DNA from: an uncultured Bryobacterales bacterium
GTDB taxonomy: Bacteria; Acidobacteriota; Terriglobia; Bryobacterales; UBA6623
Direction: 5' to 3'
Length of the DNA: 64,000 nucleotides
Assembly (NCBI GenBank): GCA_951813065.1
Contig: CATOTH010000006.1
Span: 1 to 64,000, forward strand
Part shown: piece after piece, positions 33,716-42,622 of the stretch
Numbering within the stretch: position 1 is the stretch's first letter
Layout: every line of letters starts with the position of its first letter
Position numbers and translations under genes: made by a program
Notes under the pieces: generated by a model
The model's database searches: none
Seen by the model: the letters and a program-made list of their open reading frames with translations, nothing else
Told to the model about the DNA's origin: nothing

Positions 33716-35083
33716 ATGACGTCCCCAGCGCGACCGAACATCCTCGTTGTCGTAGTGGACGACGTCCGATTCGATGATCTAGGATTCGCCGGACACCCGT
33801 TCGTCCGAACCCCCAACTTCGATCGCGTCGCGATGGAAGGGATTCGATTTTCGAATGCGTTCGCGCCGATCCCTCTCTGTTCGCCGAATCGAGCGTGTAT
33901 CTTGACCGGCCAGTACGCCCACACCCACGGGATCACCGACAACCGTGACCGCAGCGCACAGTCCCACAAGCTGGCTACATTCCCGTTGGTACTCCAGCGT
34001 ATCGGCTATGACACGGCCTTCATCGGGAAGTGGCATATGGGCCTCGACGACATGCCCCGTCCCGGTTTCAACGAATGGCTCAGCTTCAGCGGGCAAGGCA
34101 AATACCACAATCCGGAAATGAACCACAACGGCGAGTCGTGCACCCTCCGGGGCTATGCCACGGACATCCTTTCCGAACGTGCCGCTGAATTCATTCGACG
34201 CGAACGCGACCGAGCGTTCTTGGTTTACCTCTCCCACAAGGCGGTCCATCCCAATCTCTTCCAAGATGCCGACGGCAGCATCAGATCAATCCCGGCCGAC
34301 GGGGGCTTCACGCCGCCCGACAGGCTCAAGCGGCTATACGAGAAGGAGCCAATTCGTCGCCGCCCCAACGCATACTCATTCGGCGAGGGCAAACCAGCGT
34401 TACAGCGGCAGCTCTCTGGTGTTCCGCCGCTGGGGCCGTCTACGGGGACGCCCGATCACGTGATCCGCAACCGATTGCGCATCCTGACGGCTGCGGACGA
34501 AGCCTTCGGCACGGTGTTGGACGCTCTGGAGGAGACAGGGCAGATTGACGACACGCTAGTCGTCCTGACTAGTGATCACGGGTACTTCTACGGCGAGCAC
34601 GGCTTGAACGAAGAGCGGCGTTTGGCGTACGAAGAGAGCATCCGAGTTCCCCTGGCTATGCGGTGGCCCCGGCTGATTGCAGCCGGGGCGGAATCAGGCT
34701 GCTTCGCGCTCAGTGTTGACATAGCACCCACGGTCCTTGAACTGGCTGGCGCTGGCCCCCATCCCGCCTCCCACGGACGCTCACTGGTTCCTTTGCTCGC
34801 AGGCGCTGCTCCTGCGGATTGGCGGCGGTCCGTGCTGATCGAGTATTTCTCGGACGCTGTTTGGCCGCGAATGGTGAACATGGGGTACCAAGCCGTTCGA
34901 ACCGAGCGGTGGAAGTACATCCGGTATGTCGATATCGAAGCGATGGATGAACTCTATGACTTGGAAGCGGATCCGTACGAGATTCGCAATATGTTCGAAG
35001 ACTCGAACCTTGATGGTAGGAAGGCCGAACTCGCCGCGGAATTGGACCGGCTCCTAGGCGAAACGGAAGCACCCAGGCGCTAG
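33716..35083 (+). CDS. sulfatase resembling N-acetylglucosamine-6-sulfatase (S1_11-like)
   Basis: 455 residues. GGAAG at 33706-33710 is the ribosome binding site. There is no signal peptide: the protein opens directly with NILVVVVDDVRFDDLGFAG, so it may be cytoplasmic or have lost its export signal. CSPNR is the CxPxR modification site. FIGKWHMGLDDMPRPGFNEW, followed by FSGQGKYHNPEMNHNG and GYATDILSERA, is the pattern of the S1_11 group. TSDHGYFYGEHG and EESIRVPLAMRWP complete the second metal site. A C-terminal DUF4976-like region ends with ELYDLEADPYEIRN. It should act on 6-O-sulfated hexosamine-like groups if the resemblance holds. Confidence 0.88.
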   Translation: MTSPARPNILVVVVDDVRFDDLGFAGHPFVRTPNFDRVAMEGIRFSNAFAPIPLCSPNRACILTGQYAHTHGITDNRDRSAQSHKLATFPLVLQRIGYDTAFIGKWHMGLDDMPRPGFNEWLSFSGQGKYHNPEMNHNGESCTLRGYATDILSERAAEFIRRERDRAFLVYLSHKAVHPNLFQDADGSIRSIPADGGFTPPDRLKRLYEKEPIRRRPNAYSFGEGKPALQRQLSGVPPLGPSTGTPDHVIRNRLRILTAADEAFGTVLDALEETGQIDDTLVVLTSDHGYFYGEHGLNEERRLAYEESIRVPLAMRWPRLIAAGAESGCFALSVDIAPTVLELAGAGPHPASHGRSLVPLLAGAAPADWRRSVLIEYFSDAVWPRMVNMGYQAVRTERWKYIRYVDIEAMDELYDLEADPYEIRNMFEDSNLDGRKAELAAELDRLLGETEAPRR

Positions 35084-35461
35084 GCTTGTGGTCCAGGGTT
35101 TCCGCCATGGTTCCTGGATTCGTATCAGATGCCGCCACGGAGTCTCTGTACTTGAGTAGCTTCGCAAGGTCAATTGGAGGCCGGTCGTCTCGAGTCGAGA
35201 ACCAATCTCATCCTTCGGTTCGGTCTTGGGGAAGGCCGCGAAAGTGACAGGGCAACGGGCTGATCCCCAGGGTTTTGCAGTTGAGAACAGGTGAAGTGTG
35301 TCGGCGGTGCGAAGCGAGAGCGTCGAGCGAAGCCAGTGCGGGATGCTTGAGGATCTTCCGTCGTTTAGCGATGCTCGATGCAGACCGACCGAGTTCCCTT
35401 GAGAACGATTCATTGAAGCCAGTGTCTCGCCTGATGTAATGTTCGGAAGGAGTACTGACGG
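35084..35461. other. intergenic region before the double hydrolase
   Basis: About 380 bases with no recognised gene. It holds AAGGAG at 35447-35452, the ribosome binding site for the gene at 35462. The segment 35200-35440 has several short frames on the minus strand without known domains. Confidence 0.35.
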
Positions 35462-37339
35462 ATGCCGAGCCGTCCAGAATTCGACCGGGGGAAGCGAACA
35501 TTGACTGGAAGCAGAATTACTCTTGGGTTTGTTGCTTACCTACTGGCCGCAACGATTGCGCAGGGCTCGCAAATCATTCGGGGATCCCTGTCGACTGACT
35601 CCGTGACGGCAGGTGCCGTCGAGTACGCAATCCTGCTTCCTGATAGCTACTCTCCTAACGGCGAGCGATTACCGCTCTTGTTGCTGCTCCACGGCGCGGG
35701 GGGCGACCGTGAGCAACTCGCAAGATTCGAGCCACAGATCAGCGAGATGTGGGCTTCGAATGATCTTCCCAAGATGGTGGTGGCGACTCCGTCGGTGGGA
35801 ACTGGATCGATCTACCTGGACAGCTATGACGGCCAGGAGCGCTGGGAATCTTTCGTCATGGAAGAGTTCCTGCCCCACCTGAGAAGGCGGTACCAGGTCA
35901 GCCACGAGCGCAAGACCACCATGGTGACCGGAAGTTCGATGGGCGGTTTCGGTAGTTTGCGGCTCGGATTCAAGTACCCCGAGATCTTCGGGGCCCTAGC
36001 CGCAATGCAGCCCGGTGCGTGGCCGGGCCTCACTTGGGACCAAGTTCCGGAACGCAACAAGATCCGCTTGCCGGAACGGATTGCCAATCTCTTCGGCGAT
36101 CCGTTTGATCATGAGCGGTTCCAACGAGAGAATCCCGCATCGATCGTCGAGGGCGCCTCATCCCGACTCCAAGACTCGGCGATCTATATAGAGGTCGGTG
36201 ATGAGGACGGCTTCGGTTTCGTCGAGGGCGTCGATTTCATGCATCGCCTGTTGTGGCGTCATCGGATCCCGCACGAATTCCGCCTCGTGCGCTGGGCAGA
36301 TCACGCTGGCAGCACCGTCATGGAGCGTTCTCGGGACCGGTTCCGCTTCCTGGCTCGCTATCTGGAACAGCCGGCCGCTCCGGAGCCGGCTGTGGAGAGG
36401 TTCCGCAAGCGGATGGCCGAGAGTCATCGGTTGAGGGGGATGGAACCCTTCGGATTCTGGCCGAATTCGACGCTGCGTTCCTATAGTTCGGGAGATGGCC
36501 TTGAGAACCATCACCGAGCAGTTCTCGATTCCGAGGAGGTTCGCAAGGAACTTGGGGTCATCCGCATCGCAGATATTTCCTATGCCAGCAGCCCTGGGAC
36601 CGATCCGGCGAGGCAGAGCCTCGATATCTTCATCCGCGAGGGGCTCACGGACGCCCCCGTGGTTCTGTACGTGCATGGTGGCGGGTGGGTCCGTGGTGAC
36701 AAGGAGAGAGCCTTGTTCAAGCCCGGGTTCCTTGTTCCACGGGGATTCCTGTTTGCGTCGATGAACTACCGCTTCCATCCTGAGGCGAGCCTGTCCGAAA
36801 TGGCGCAGGACGTTGCTTCGGCTGCGGTTTGGCTGAAACGGCACGCGGCGAAGTACGGAGGCGATGGCTCGAGGATCGTATTGATGGGCCATTCGGCCGG
36901 GGCGCACCTGGTGGCGGTGGTTGGATCCAACAAGGCGTTCTTGGAAGAGGCTGGCGCATCGCTGAGCGACATCAGTGGCGTGGTTGCGGTTGACACCGCG
37001 ATGCTCAACGTTCCAGCGCGCATGGAGACTGCGCGAGAGTCCCAATTCCAGGTGTTCGGACGGGCGTCGGAAAGCTGGACTAAGGTTTCACCTTGGCATC
37101 ACATCGAGGAAGGGAAGGGCATCCCTCCATTCCTGCTGCTCATCTCCGACGGCCGTGCGGTTTCGCTCGAGCAGGCGGTATCGCTGAGCAGTAAGCTCGA
37201 AGAGAACGGTATCGAAGCACTCACTCACGAGGGCAAGGGACGAGCGCACACCCCTCTGGACACGTACCTCGGGGTTGACGGGGACGAAAGCACCCGCATC
37301 CTCTTGGAGTTCCTACGCCGATATGCAGGCGTGCGGTAG
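35462..37339 (+). CDS. secreted fusion of two different alpha/beta-hydrolases
   Basis: 625 residues with a signal peptide (about 15-36). The first domain (about 37-310) is of the tributyrin/feruloyl-esterase (esterase D) type: LLLLLHGAGGDRE oxyanion region, nucleophile GSSMGGFGS (about 157) and an RWADHAGST His. The second (about 370-625) is of the BD-FAE/carboxylesterase type: LYVHGGGWVRGD, nucleophile MGHSAGAHL (about 478), an acid in LLLISDGRAV and His in GRAHTPLD. The linker is charged. The two domains are unrelated beyond the shared fold, unlike the same-type pair at 29.0 kb. AAGGAG 9 bases before the ATG fixes the start. A decayed copy of the first domain lies at 31.9 kb. Confidence 0.87.
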   Translation: MPSRPEFDRGKRTLTGSRITLGFVAYLLAATIAQGSQIIRGSLSTDSVTAGAVEYAILLPDSYSPNGERLPLLLLLHGAGGDREQLARFEPQISEMWASNDLPKMVVATPSVGTGSIYLDSYDGQERWESFVMEEFLPHLRRRYQVSHERKTTMVTGSSMGGFGSLRLGFKYPEIFGALAAMQPGAWPGLTWDQVPERNKIRLPERIANLFGDPFDHERFQRENPASIVEGASSRLQDSAIYIEVGDEDGFGFVEGVDFMHRLLWRHRIPHEFRLVRWADHAGSTVMERSRDRFRFLARYLEQPAAPEPAVERFRKRMAESHRLRGMEPFGFWPNSTLRSYSSGDGLENHHRAVLDSEEVRKELGVIRIADISYASSPGTDPARQSLDIFIREGLTDAPVVLYVHGGGWVRGDKERALFKPGFLVPRGFLFASMNYRFHPEASLSEMAQDVASAAVWLKRHAAKYGGDGSRIVLMGHSAGAHLVAVVGSNKAFLEEAGASLSDISGVVAVDTAMLNVPARMETARESQFQVFGRASESWTKVSPWHHIEEGKGIPPFLLLISDGRAVSLEQAVSLSSKLEENGIEALTHEGKGRAHTPLDTYLGVDGDESTRILLEFLRRYAGVR

Positions 37340-37498
37340 AATTCCGCGTCTCGAAATCTGGTCTGTCGGGTTGTTTGCACTCGAACGATGTCGCCCGAAG
37401 AGTGGCTCGGTGCCTGCCGTTAGCGAGCCGAACGTCCAAGGAGACCGCAGCACGCAACCCGAAACCGAATCGGCCGTTCGTTCGTCTGTCGGACTGCC

Positions 37499-38473
37499 AT
37501 GAGCCTCCTCGTCCGTGCGCTGGTAGCGTCGGCGACGCTACTTCCGCTGGCCGCCCAAGAGAGTGCCGTCGTAGAACAGGGCGTGACGTTCTCGGCTGAC
37601 GTCGATGTAATCAATGTATTCGCCACAGTCAAGGACCGTAACGAACGCATTCTTGATTCTCTGGGAAGGAAGGACTTCGTTCTCTGGGAGGACGGCTATG
37701 TGCAGAAAATCGGATACTTCGCGTATGAGACCGACCTTCCCCTGAAAATCGGACTTCTCATTGACACGAGCGGCAGCCAATCGGCCCTGATTCCGGCAGA
37801 GCGCAGGGCGGGCATACAGTTCTTTCGCGAAGTGCTACGGCCCACAAAGGACTCAGCGTTCCTGCTTACGTTTGGTTGTGAAGTGGAACTCCAGCAGGAC
37901 TATACCGAGTCTCTAGGCTTGCTTGAGCGGGCGTTGGACGACCTGCATCACAAGCGGTGTTTCCCAAGTGTCCCTCAGTCCGCAGCAAGCGGAGCCAGGC
38001 CCGTCGGTACGGCCCTGTACGACAGCTTGCTCTTGGCTTCCGAGGAGATGTTCCGCAATCATGCTGGACGGAAGGTGACGGTGATGGTCTCGGATGGTCA
38101 CGACTCCGGCAGCAAGACGAGTCTCGCGCGCGCTATAGAGGCAGCGCAGCGTGCCGACGTCGTAGTCTATTCCATTCAGTATCTTGACCTCGAAATCGAC
38201 GCTAACCTCTATCGCGACAGTAGTGGGGTCGGGGCGGCGGTACTGAAGGAGATCTCTCAGCAAACGGGCGGCGCCTTTTACCGTGTTTCTGAGAGACTGC
38301 GCCTGTCAGACGTCTTTGCGCAGATCGAGGACGAGATGCGGGGGGTTTATAGCATCGGCTACACACCGAAGCGCGGGCTGCACGAGCCCGGTTATCGGAA
38401 GATTAAGCTGACGAGCCCCCGGATGGACGTGAAAACGATTCAAGCGCGTGACGGATATTATGCCGGAAACTAG
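37499..38473 (+). CDS. secreted VWFA-domain protein, Acidobacteria type
   Basis: 324 residues. A signal peptide (about 1-20) is followed by FSADVDVINVFATVKDRNER and DFVLWEDG, the strand that precedes the VWA fold in this family. The MIDAS motif is IGLLIDTSGSQ (DxSxS-type; DTSGS), with the downstream Thr in PVGTALYDS and Asp in VMVSDGHDSGS. The end, IEDEMRGVYSIGYTPKRGLH, followed by GYRKIKL, is the hallmark of the VWFA-related Acidobacterial domain. Such proteins are abundant in Acidobacteriota genomes and their role is unknown; adhesion or scaffolding in the periplasm is plausible. It supports the taxonomic reading of the window. Confidence 0.85.
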   Translation: MSLLVRALVASATLLPLAAQESAVVEQGVTFSADVDVINVFATVKDRNERILDSLGRKDFVLWEDGYVQKIGYFAYETDLPLKIGLLIDTSGSQSALIPAERRAGIQFFREVLRPTKDSAFLLTFGCEVELQQDYTESLGLLERALDDLHHKRCFPSVPQSAASGARPVGTALYDSLLLASEEMFRNHAGRKVTVMVSDGHDSGSKTSLARAIEAAQRADVVVYSIQYLDLEIDANLYRDSSGVGAAVLKEISQQTGGAFYRVSERLRLSDVFAQIEDEMRGVYSIGYTPKRGLHEPGYRKIKLTSPRMDVKTIQARDGYYAGN

Positions 38474-38505
38474 CTCGTCTTGGAGGCATCGAACTCCGGT
38501 TCGGA

Positions 38506-39228
38506 CTAGTCTTCCTGCGACAGCGTCGCTGTGAACCCTAGACTGAACCTTCCATTGTTGACGTCCATCGTGCCATTCGGAATGCGCGTGCCGTACGGGC
38601 GCCCTTGAAATACGAGAGCCATTTCCCTCTCAGCTCGAGTCACGACCGTGCTGAAGGTGAGCCGCTTGGACTCGATACCGAGACCGGTCACCGCATGCTG
38701 CTGGCCGCCGGAAGTGTAGATGCCCTTGTATTGCTCTCCATCTCTTGTGATGGTGAGCACGGAACTCCAAGTTCTGTCTCCCCTGGGATCCGGGATGCTG
38801 ATGTTCCAGGCCCCCACGACATCCTGCATCTCGACGGTTCGTACCGGGTTCCATCGAATCGCGCGTGACACCCCGGAATCGGGTTGGACCAACGTCCCGT
38901 CGCCTTTGATCTCGTCGCCGTCGATCTGGCCCCGCAACTCTACGACATAGGTTCGCGCCCGAACCTCCGGACGGACCGTCAGAAGTAACTCGTTCCCGTC
39001 GATCTTGCCTTCCTCGATCTCCCATGGCGTGCCGCCAGGAGGGTGGACCATCCCAGTGACCTTGCCGCCGTCGCCTAGGGACAGGACAAACCTGTGGACC
39101 CCGCCCTGTTCCCCATCACCGTACTGGAATATCCAAGTGCCGGAAGGGTCTACCGTACTCTGTGCCTGTAAAGGCGCCAACAGCACCGCAAGCGCGAACG
39201 GCACGATCAAGTCAACCTTGAAACTCAT
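38506..39228 (-). CDS. secreted protein with two lipocalin-like repeats
   Basis: 240 residues with a signal peptide (about 1-22). Two similar beta-rich halves can be seen. The first opens with DPSGTWIFQYGDGEQGGVHR and VTGMVHPPG; the second with VVGAWNISIPDPRGDRTWSS and YKGIYTSGG. Each contains the GxW strand of calycin-like folds and a following KxxG-type turn (GNELLLTVR; SKRLTFSTV). No catalytic motif. It is convergent with the VWFA gene. Probably a periplasmic binding or inert structural protein; function unknown. Confidence 0.6.
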   Translation of the reverse strand: MSFKVDLIVPFALAVLLAPLQAQSTVDPSGTWIFQYGDGEQGGVHRFVLSLGDGGKVTGMVHPPGGTPWEIEEGKIDGNELLLTVRPEVRARTYVVELRGQIDGDEIKGDGTLVQPDSGVSRAIRWNPVRTVEMQDVVGAWNISIPDPRGDRTWSSVLTITRDGEQYKGIYTSGGQQHAVTGLGIESKRLTFSTVVTRAEREMALVFQGRPYGTRIPNGTMDVNNGRFSLGFTATLSQED

Positions 39229-39592
39229 TGCATTACTCCTTTCGAATCGATCGCCCCAAGTGGGCTGCCAATGCGATTGTTCCAGATACCCGTCTTGTTC
39301 CCATTCGATTCCAATGCGCTGGCAACAAGGTGGGAGGTCACGCGTCGAGCGGCGGGTGGGCCGATACCGCTGGAGAGTCTATCACAGGCTGGCCAAGCAA
39401 CCGATCTGGATACCGGGTGTTCTCGCACGACAAGTGCCACAATCGCGCTCGGCGTCTGGGGACTTCCGTCAACGGGACCCGGATTCCGACCGGAGACCTA
39501 TGCCTTTGGCTTGCAACGGGAATCGACGCTGCCGGAGCCACGGCCAAGTACTTGGAACGCATTGAGCCGTGCTCCTCTCCTGCGTTACAAGT
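39229..39592. other. intergenic region without recognised gene
   Basis: About 360 bases. A plus-strand frame to 39596 shows no known domain and no ribosome binding site. No RNA structure stands out. Confidence 0.35.
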
Positions 39593-40870
39593 CTAGGAAC
39601 CAGGTGACGTTGTATGAACCGGGTCATGGCCAATTCCTCTGACCGGTTCGATCCGACCACCCACGATGAAAGTCACGATCACTGCCAGGGGGCTCAGCAG
39701 GCCAATTCCGATCAGGACGGGCAAGTAGCTTCCGGTCGTGTCCAGCACCCATCCAATCGCGGCAGTGGTGAGCACGATGCCTGCGCTTGCGCCTGTTCCC
39801 GAGAATCCAAAAGAGGTTCCCACGAACGAAGCGGGAAAATAGTCGTTTGGCAGGTTGAGCAGGTTAACCGACACGGTCTTGAAGCCAAGGGCCCCCAGGC
39901 TTATGCAAGCTATTGCAAACCAGACATTGGAAGCGTAGGCGGCCCCAATCAGTGCCGTAGCCATGATCCCCGAAATGCAGAGCACTGTCTTGCGAGCACG
40001 GTTGACCGTCCAGCCGCGGGCAATGAGCCAAGATGCCATTCCGGTTCCCCACAGGTCCCCGAAGCCGGACATGAGATACGGAATCCACGCCATCAAACCG
40101 ATCTGTGTGACATCCAGGCCTTTGTCCTGAGCCAGGTATGGGGGAATCCAGTACACATAGAACCCCCACACTCCGGCGGCGGTCATCCGGCCCAGGAATA
40201 CGGCCCAAGCTTGGCGGTACCGAACTACGTGCAACCAGGGAATCGCCTCGGTGTTCTTCGCCTCTTCGGATTCGCGGTGTTGCCGGCCGGTAAGCGACAG
40301 CCAGAACGGCAGTACCGCGAAACCGATGAGCCCAGTCACCAGGAAGGCAGTCCGCCAGCCGTAGACCACTGTTAGCCAGCTGACCAGTGGCACAGTGAGA
40401 GCCGACCCCAAACTGCTCCCGACATTGACGATTCCGACTGCGAATGACCGTATGGGGCCCCGGACTTCGTGTGCGACGGTTTTCATCGATGCCGGCCATA
40501 CTCCCCCCTGTCCAACAGCGAGCAGTAACCGATAGGCCGCCAGCGATCGGAAGCCCACGGAGAGGGTGTGCATTGAACCGGCAATTGACCACCACACGAC
40601 AAACAAGGACAGCGCCCGCCGGAACCCCAGCACGTCTGCCAGGCGCCCGCCAATGCTGTACATCACTGCGTAAGTCACCATGAAGGAGTTCACGACGAAC
40701 GCGTACTCGCTGTTCGTCATGTCGAACTCGTCCAGCAGCGTCGGGGCAAGCCCCGAAAGCGCGATGCGGTCGATGTAGCACGTGGTCGTGCAGGCCAGCA
40801 GCACGGCGACAAGGCCCCAAGGCGGTCGGCGAGGGGGAGAGTCTGTTTCGAGGGCTTGGTCGGATGGCAT
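39593..40870 (-). CDS. MFS transporter, anion:cation symporter (hexuronate/phthalate-like) family
   Basis: 425 residues with 12 predicted membrane helices. The start (PWGLVAVLLACTTTCYIDRI) contains the Asp-Arg pair of helix 1 typical of the ACS family (ExuT, GudP). The loop between helices 2 and 3 reads GGRLADVLGFRRAL (GxLaDrxGxRr motif A), and RLLLAVGQGGVWPASMKTVA is the ACS signature in helix 4. Substrates in this family are organic anions such as hexuronates, glucarate, tartrate or phthalate, taken up with protons. It lies 252 bases downstream of two iduronate-sulfatase-like genes on the same strand, so uptake of a desulfated uronate-like product is plausible. Confidence 0.82.
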   Translation of the reverse strand: MPSDQALETDSPPRRPPWGLVAVLLACTTTCYIDRIALSGLAPTLLDEFDMTNSEYAFVVNSFMVTYAVMYSIGGRLADVLGFRRALSLFVVWWSIAGSMHTLSVGFRSLAAYRLLLAVGQGGVWPASMKTVAHEVRGPIRSFAVGIVNVGSSLGSALTVPLVSWLTVVYGWRTAFLVTGLIGFAVLPFWLSLTGRQHRESEEAKNTEAIPWLHVVRYRQAWAVFLGRMTAAGVWGFYVYWIPPYLAQDKGLDVTQIGLMAWIPYLMSGFGDLWGTGMASWLIARGWTVNRARKTVLCISGIMATALIGAAYASNVWFAIACISLGALGFKTVSVNLLNLPNDYFPASFVGTSFGFSGTGASAGIVLTTAAIGWVLDTTGSYLPVLIGIGLLSPLAVIVTFIVGGRIEPVRGIGHDPVHTTSPGS

Positions 40871-41122
40871 TGAGGGGAGGGCGGATTCGCCAGACGAACC
40901 AAAGCCTAGTGTCGGCCGTGCGATGGAAGCCTATCATAGTCGAACACTCCTAGCCAGGGACTGGACCGTTGGACCGAGCGCATTGAGGCGGACGGCCGAC
41001 TCGCGAAGCTGGATTGTTCGGGCGATCGCGTGGGCACCGCCTCCCGCATCGAGGCAGCGAGGAAGCCTCCGTTTATGGACGCCTAGCGGGTGGGTCGGCC
41101 GAGCGTTGTACGAGGCGACTGC

Positions 41123-42622
41123 TTAGGGCGCGAGGTGCGGCACTTCGGAGCGCCAGCCTGCTCGCAGTCGTTTCGAGAGCGAGGCAACGAGCGACCCATG
41201 ACCGGGGTCCGTAGCCAAGTTGACCGTCTCGGTAGGAGCGATCTCGAAGTCGTAGAGCTCTCGCTCAGCGACGGAACCGTCTCGATTGGCCCATTCCGTG
41301 TAACGATAGCGAGATGTTCGAATGCTCCGGCCCATTTGCTCCCAGTCCTGGTCGGCTAGGTACGGTCTGGTGATCTGACTGAACGCGGCACCCTTCCAGT
41401 CTCGATCGGGATCCTCCAGCAAGGGCATCAGGCTCGTGCCCTCAAGGCCGTCGGGGGGGCTGATTCCGCATGCATCGCATATTGTCGGATACATATCGAC
41501 GAATTCGACGATGCCCACGGACGAGAGCCCCCCGGAGCGCATCCCGGGAACATGCACCATGAGCGGTGCGCGTGCGTCCAGTTCATAGGTTGTCGTCTTA
41601 CCCCAGAGCTGTTGCTCGCCCAGATGCCAGCCGTGGTCTCCGAACAGGACGACCACGGTTTGGTCGGCGAGCCCCAAGGCATCGAGTTCGTCCAGGACCC
41701 GACCCACCTGGAAGTCCATGTAGCTTGTTGCCGCGTAGTACCCGTGAACGAGTTCCCGCGCCTTTCCTGGAGGCAGCGGACCCTCCCTAGGGATGTCTGT
41801 GTATCCCCGTAATTCCTGCCATCGAGTGAACGCAACATCGGGCGCTCCGACGGGCCGGCTCGGATCCTCGGCTACCGGGAGCTGGCTCGGGTCGTACAGG
41901 TCGAAGTACCTCTTCGGTGCTGTGAATGGCAGGTGCGGCTTCTGGAAGCCAACGGCGAGGAAGGATCGGCGGTTTCTCAGCCGTCCAAGGGCTTGGATCG
42001 CGCGGTCTGCGACCTGGCCATCCTGGAGGGTGTTGTCGGGCACCCGCGGGGCCTGCCAAGAGTGGCGCTTCTTCCACTCGAGCGTGGGGATCTCGGGGCC
42101 GGTCCAGACGCGCTCCGGCTCGGCCGCAGCCATCGGGGCGAAGCGCTCTTCGTCGACGTACTGCATGCCGGCCTGAACTCCGCCAAGAGGCCACGCTGGC
42201 TCGCTCCAGGACGGAGCGTCGGCCATCTTTCCGTGCAGGATCTTTCCGAGCGCCTTTGTGAAGTATCCGGCCTGCTTGAACTGCTGCGGAAGCGTGACCG
42301 CATCGGGCGCCGTCTCGCGAAAATGCGTTCGGTTTCCCCACACCCGGGTCGTGTCCGGTCGAAGCCCGGTCAGCAGCGAAGCCCGAGATGGCCCGCAGAC
42401 GGGGGCCTGGCAGTACGCGCGCTCGAAGACCAAGCTCCGGCTGGCCAGCCGATCGATGTTGGGAGTCCGGATCGATTCATTGCCATAACAGCCCAGATCC
42501 GGGCGAAGGTCGTCCACGGCGACAAACAGCACGTTCAGGTCGCTCTTGGCCGTCTGCGCGGCGACCGAGGCGACGGAGGCGGCACCAATCCCAGTCTTCA
42601 GGAAATTTCTGCGGTCGATCAT
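41123..42622 (-). CDS. Tat-exported iduronate-2-sulfatase-like sulfatase
   Basis: 499 residues. A twin-arginine signal (DRRNFLKTG, residues 3-11) predicts Tat export. NVLFVAVDDLRPDLGCYGNE is characteristic of the iduronate-2-sulfatase/choline-sulfatase group (S1_7-like). CGPSRASLLTG holds the FGly cysteine. GFQKPHLPFTAPKRYFDLYD and FGDHGWHLGEQQLWGKTT add the active-site His, Lys and second metal motif of that group. The start overlaps the stop of the preceding sulfatase gene by 4 bases, so the two are co-translated. Expected action: removal of a 2-O-sulfate-like group from a uronate or similar residue in the periplasm. Confidence 0.9.
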   Translation of the reverse strand: MIDRRNFLKTGIGAASVASVAAQTAKSDLNVLFVAVDDLRPDLGCYGNESIRTPNIDRLASRSLVFERAYCQAPVCGPSRASLLTGLRPDTTRVWGNRTHFRETAPDAVTLPQQFKQAGYFTKALGKILHGKMADAPSWSEPAWPLGGVQAGMQYVDEERFAPMAAAEPERVWTGPEIPTLEWKKRHSWQAPRVPDNTLQDGQVADRAIQALGRLRNRRSFLAVGFQKPHLPFTAPKRYFDLYDPSQLPVAEDPSRPVGAPDVAFTRWQELRGYTDIPREGPLPPGKARELVHGYYAATSYMDFQVGRVLDELDALGLADQTVVVLFGDHGWHLGEQQLWGKTTTYELDARAPLMVHVPGMRSGGLSSVGIVEFVDMYPTICDACGISPPDGLEGTSLMPLLEDPDRDWKGAAFSQITRPYLADQDWEQMGRSIRTSRYRYTEWANRDGSVAERELYDFEIAPTETVNLATDPGHGSLVASLSKRLRAGWRSEVPHLAP

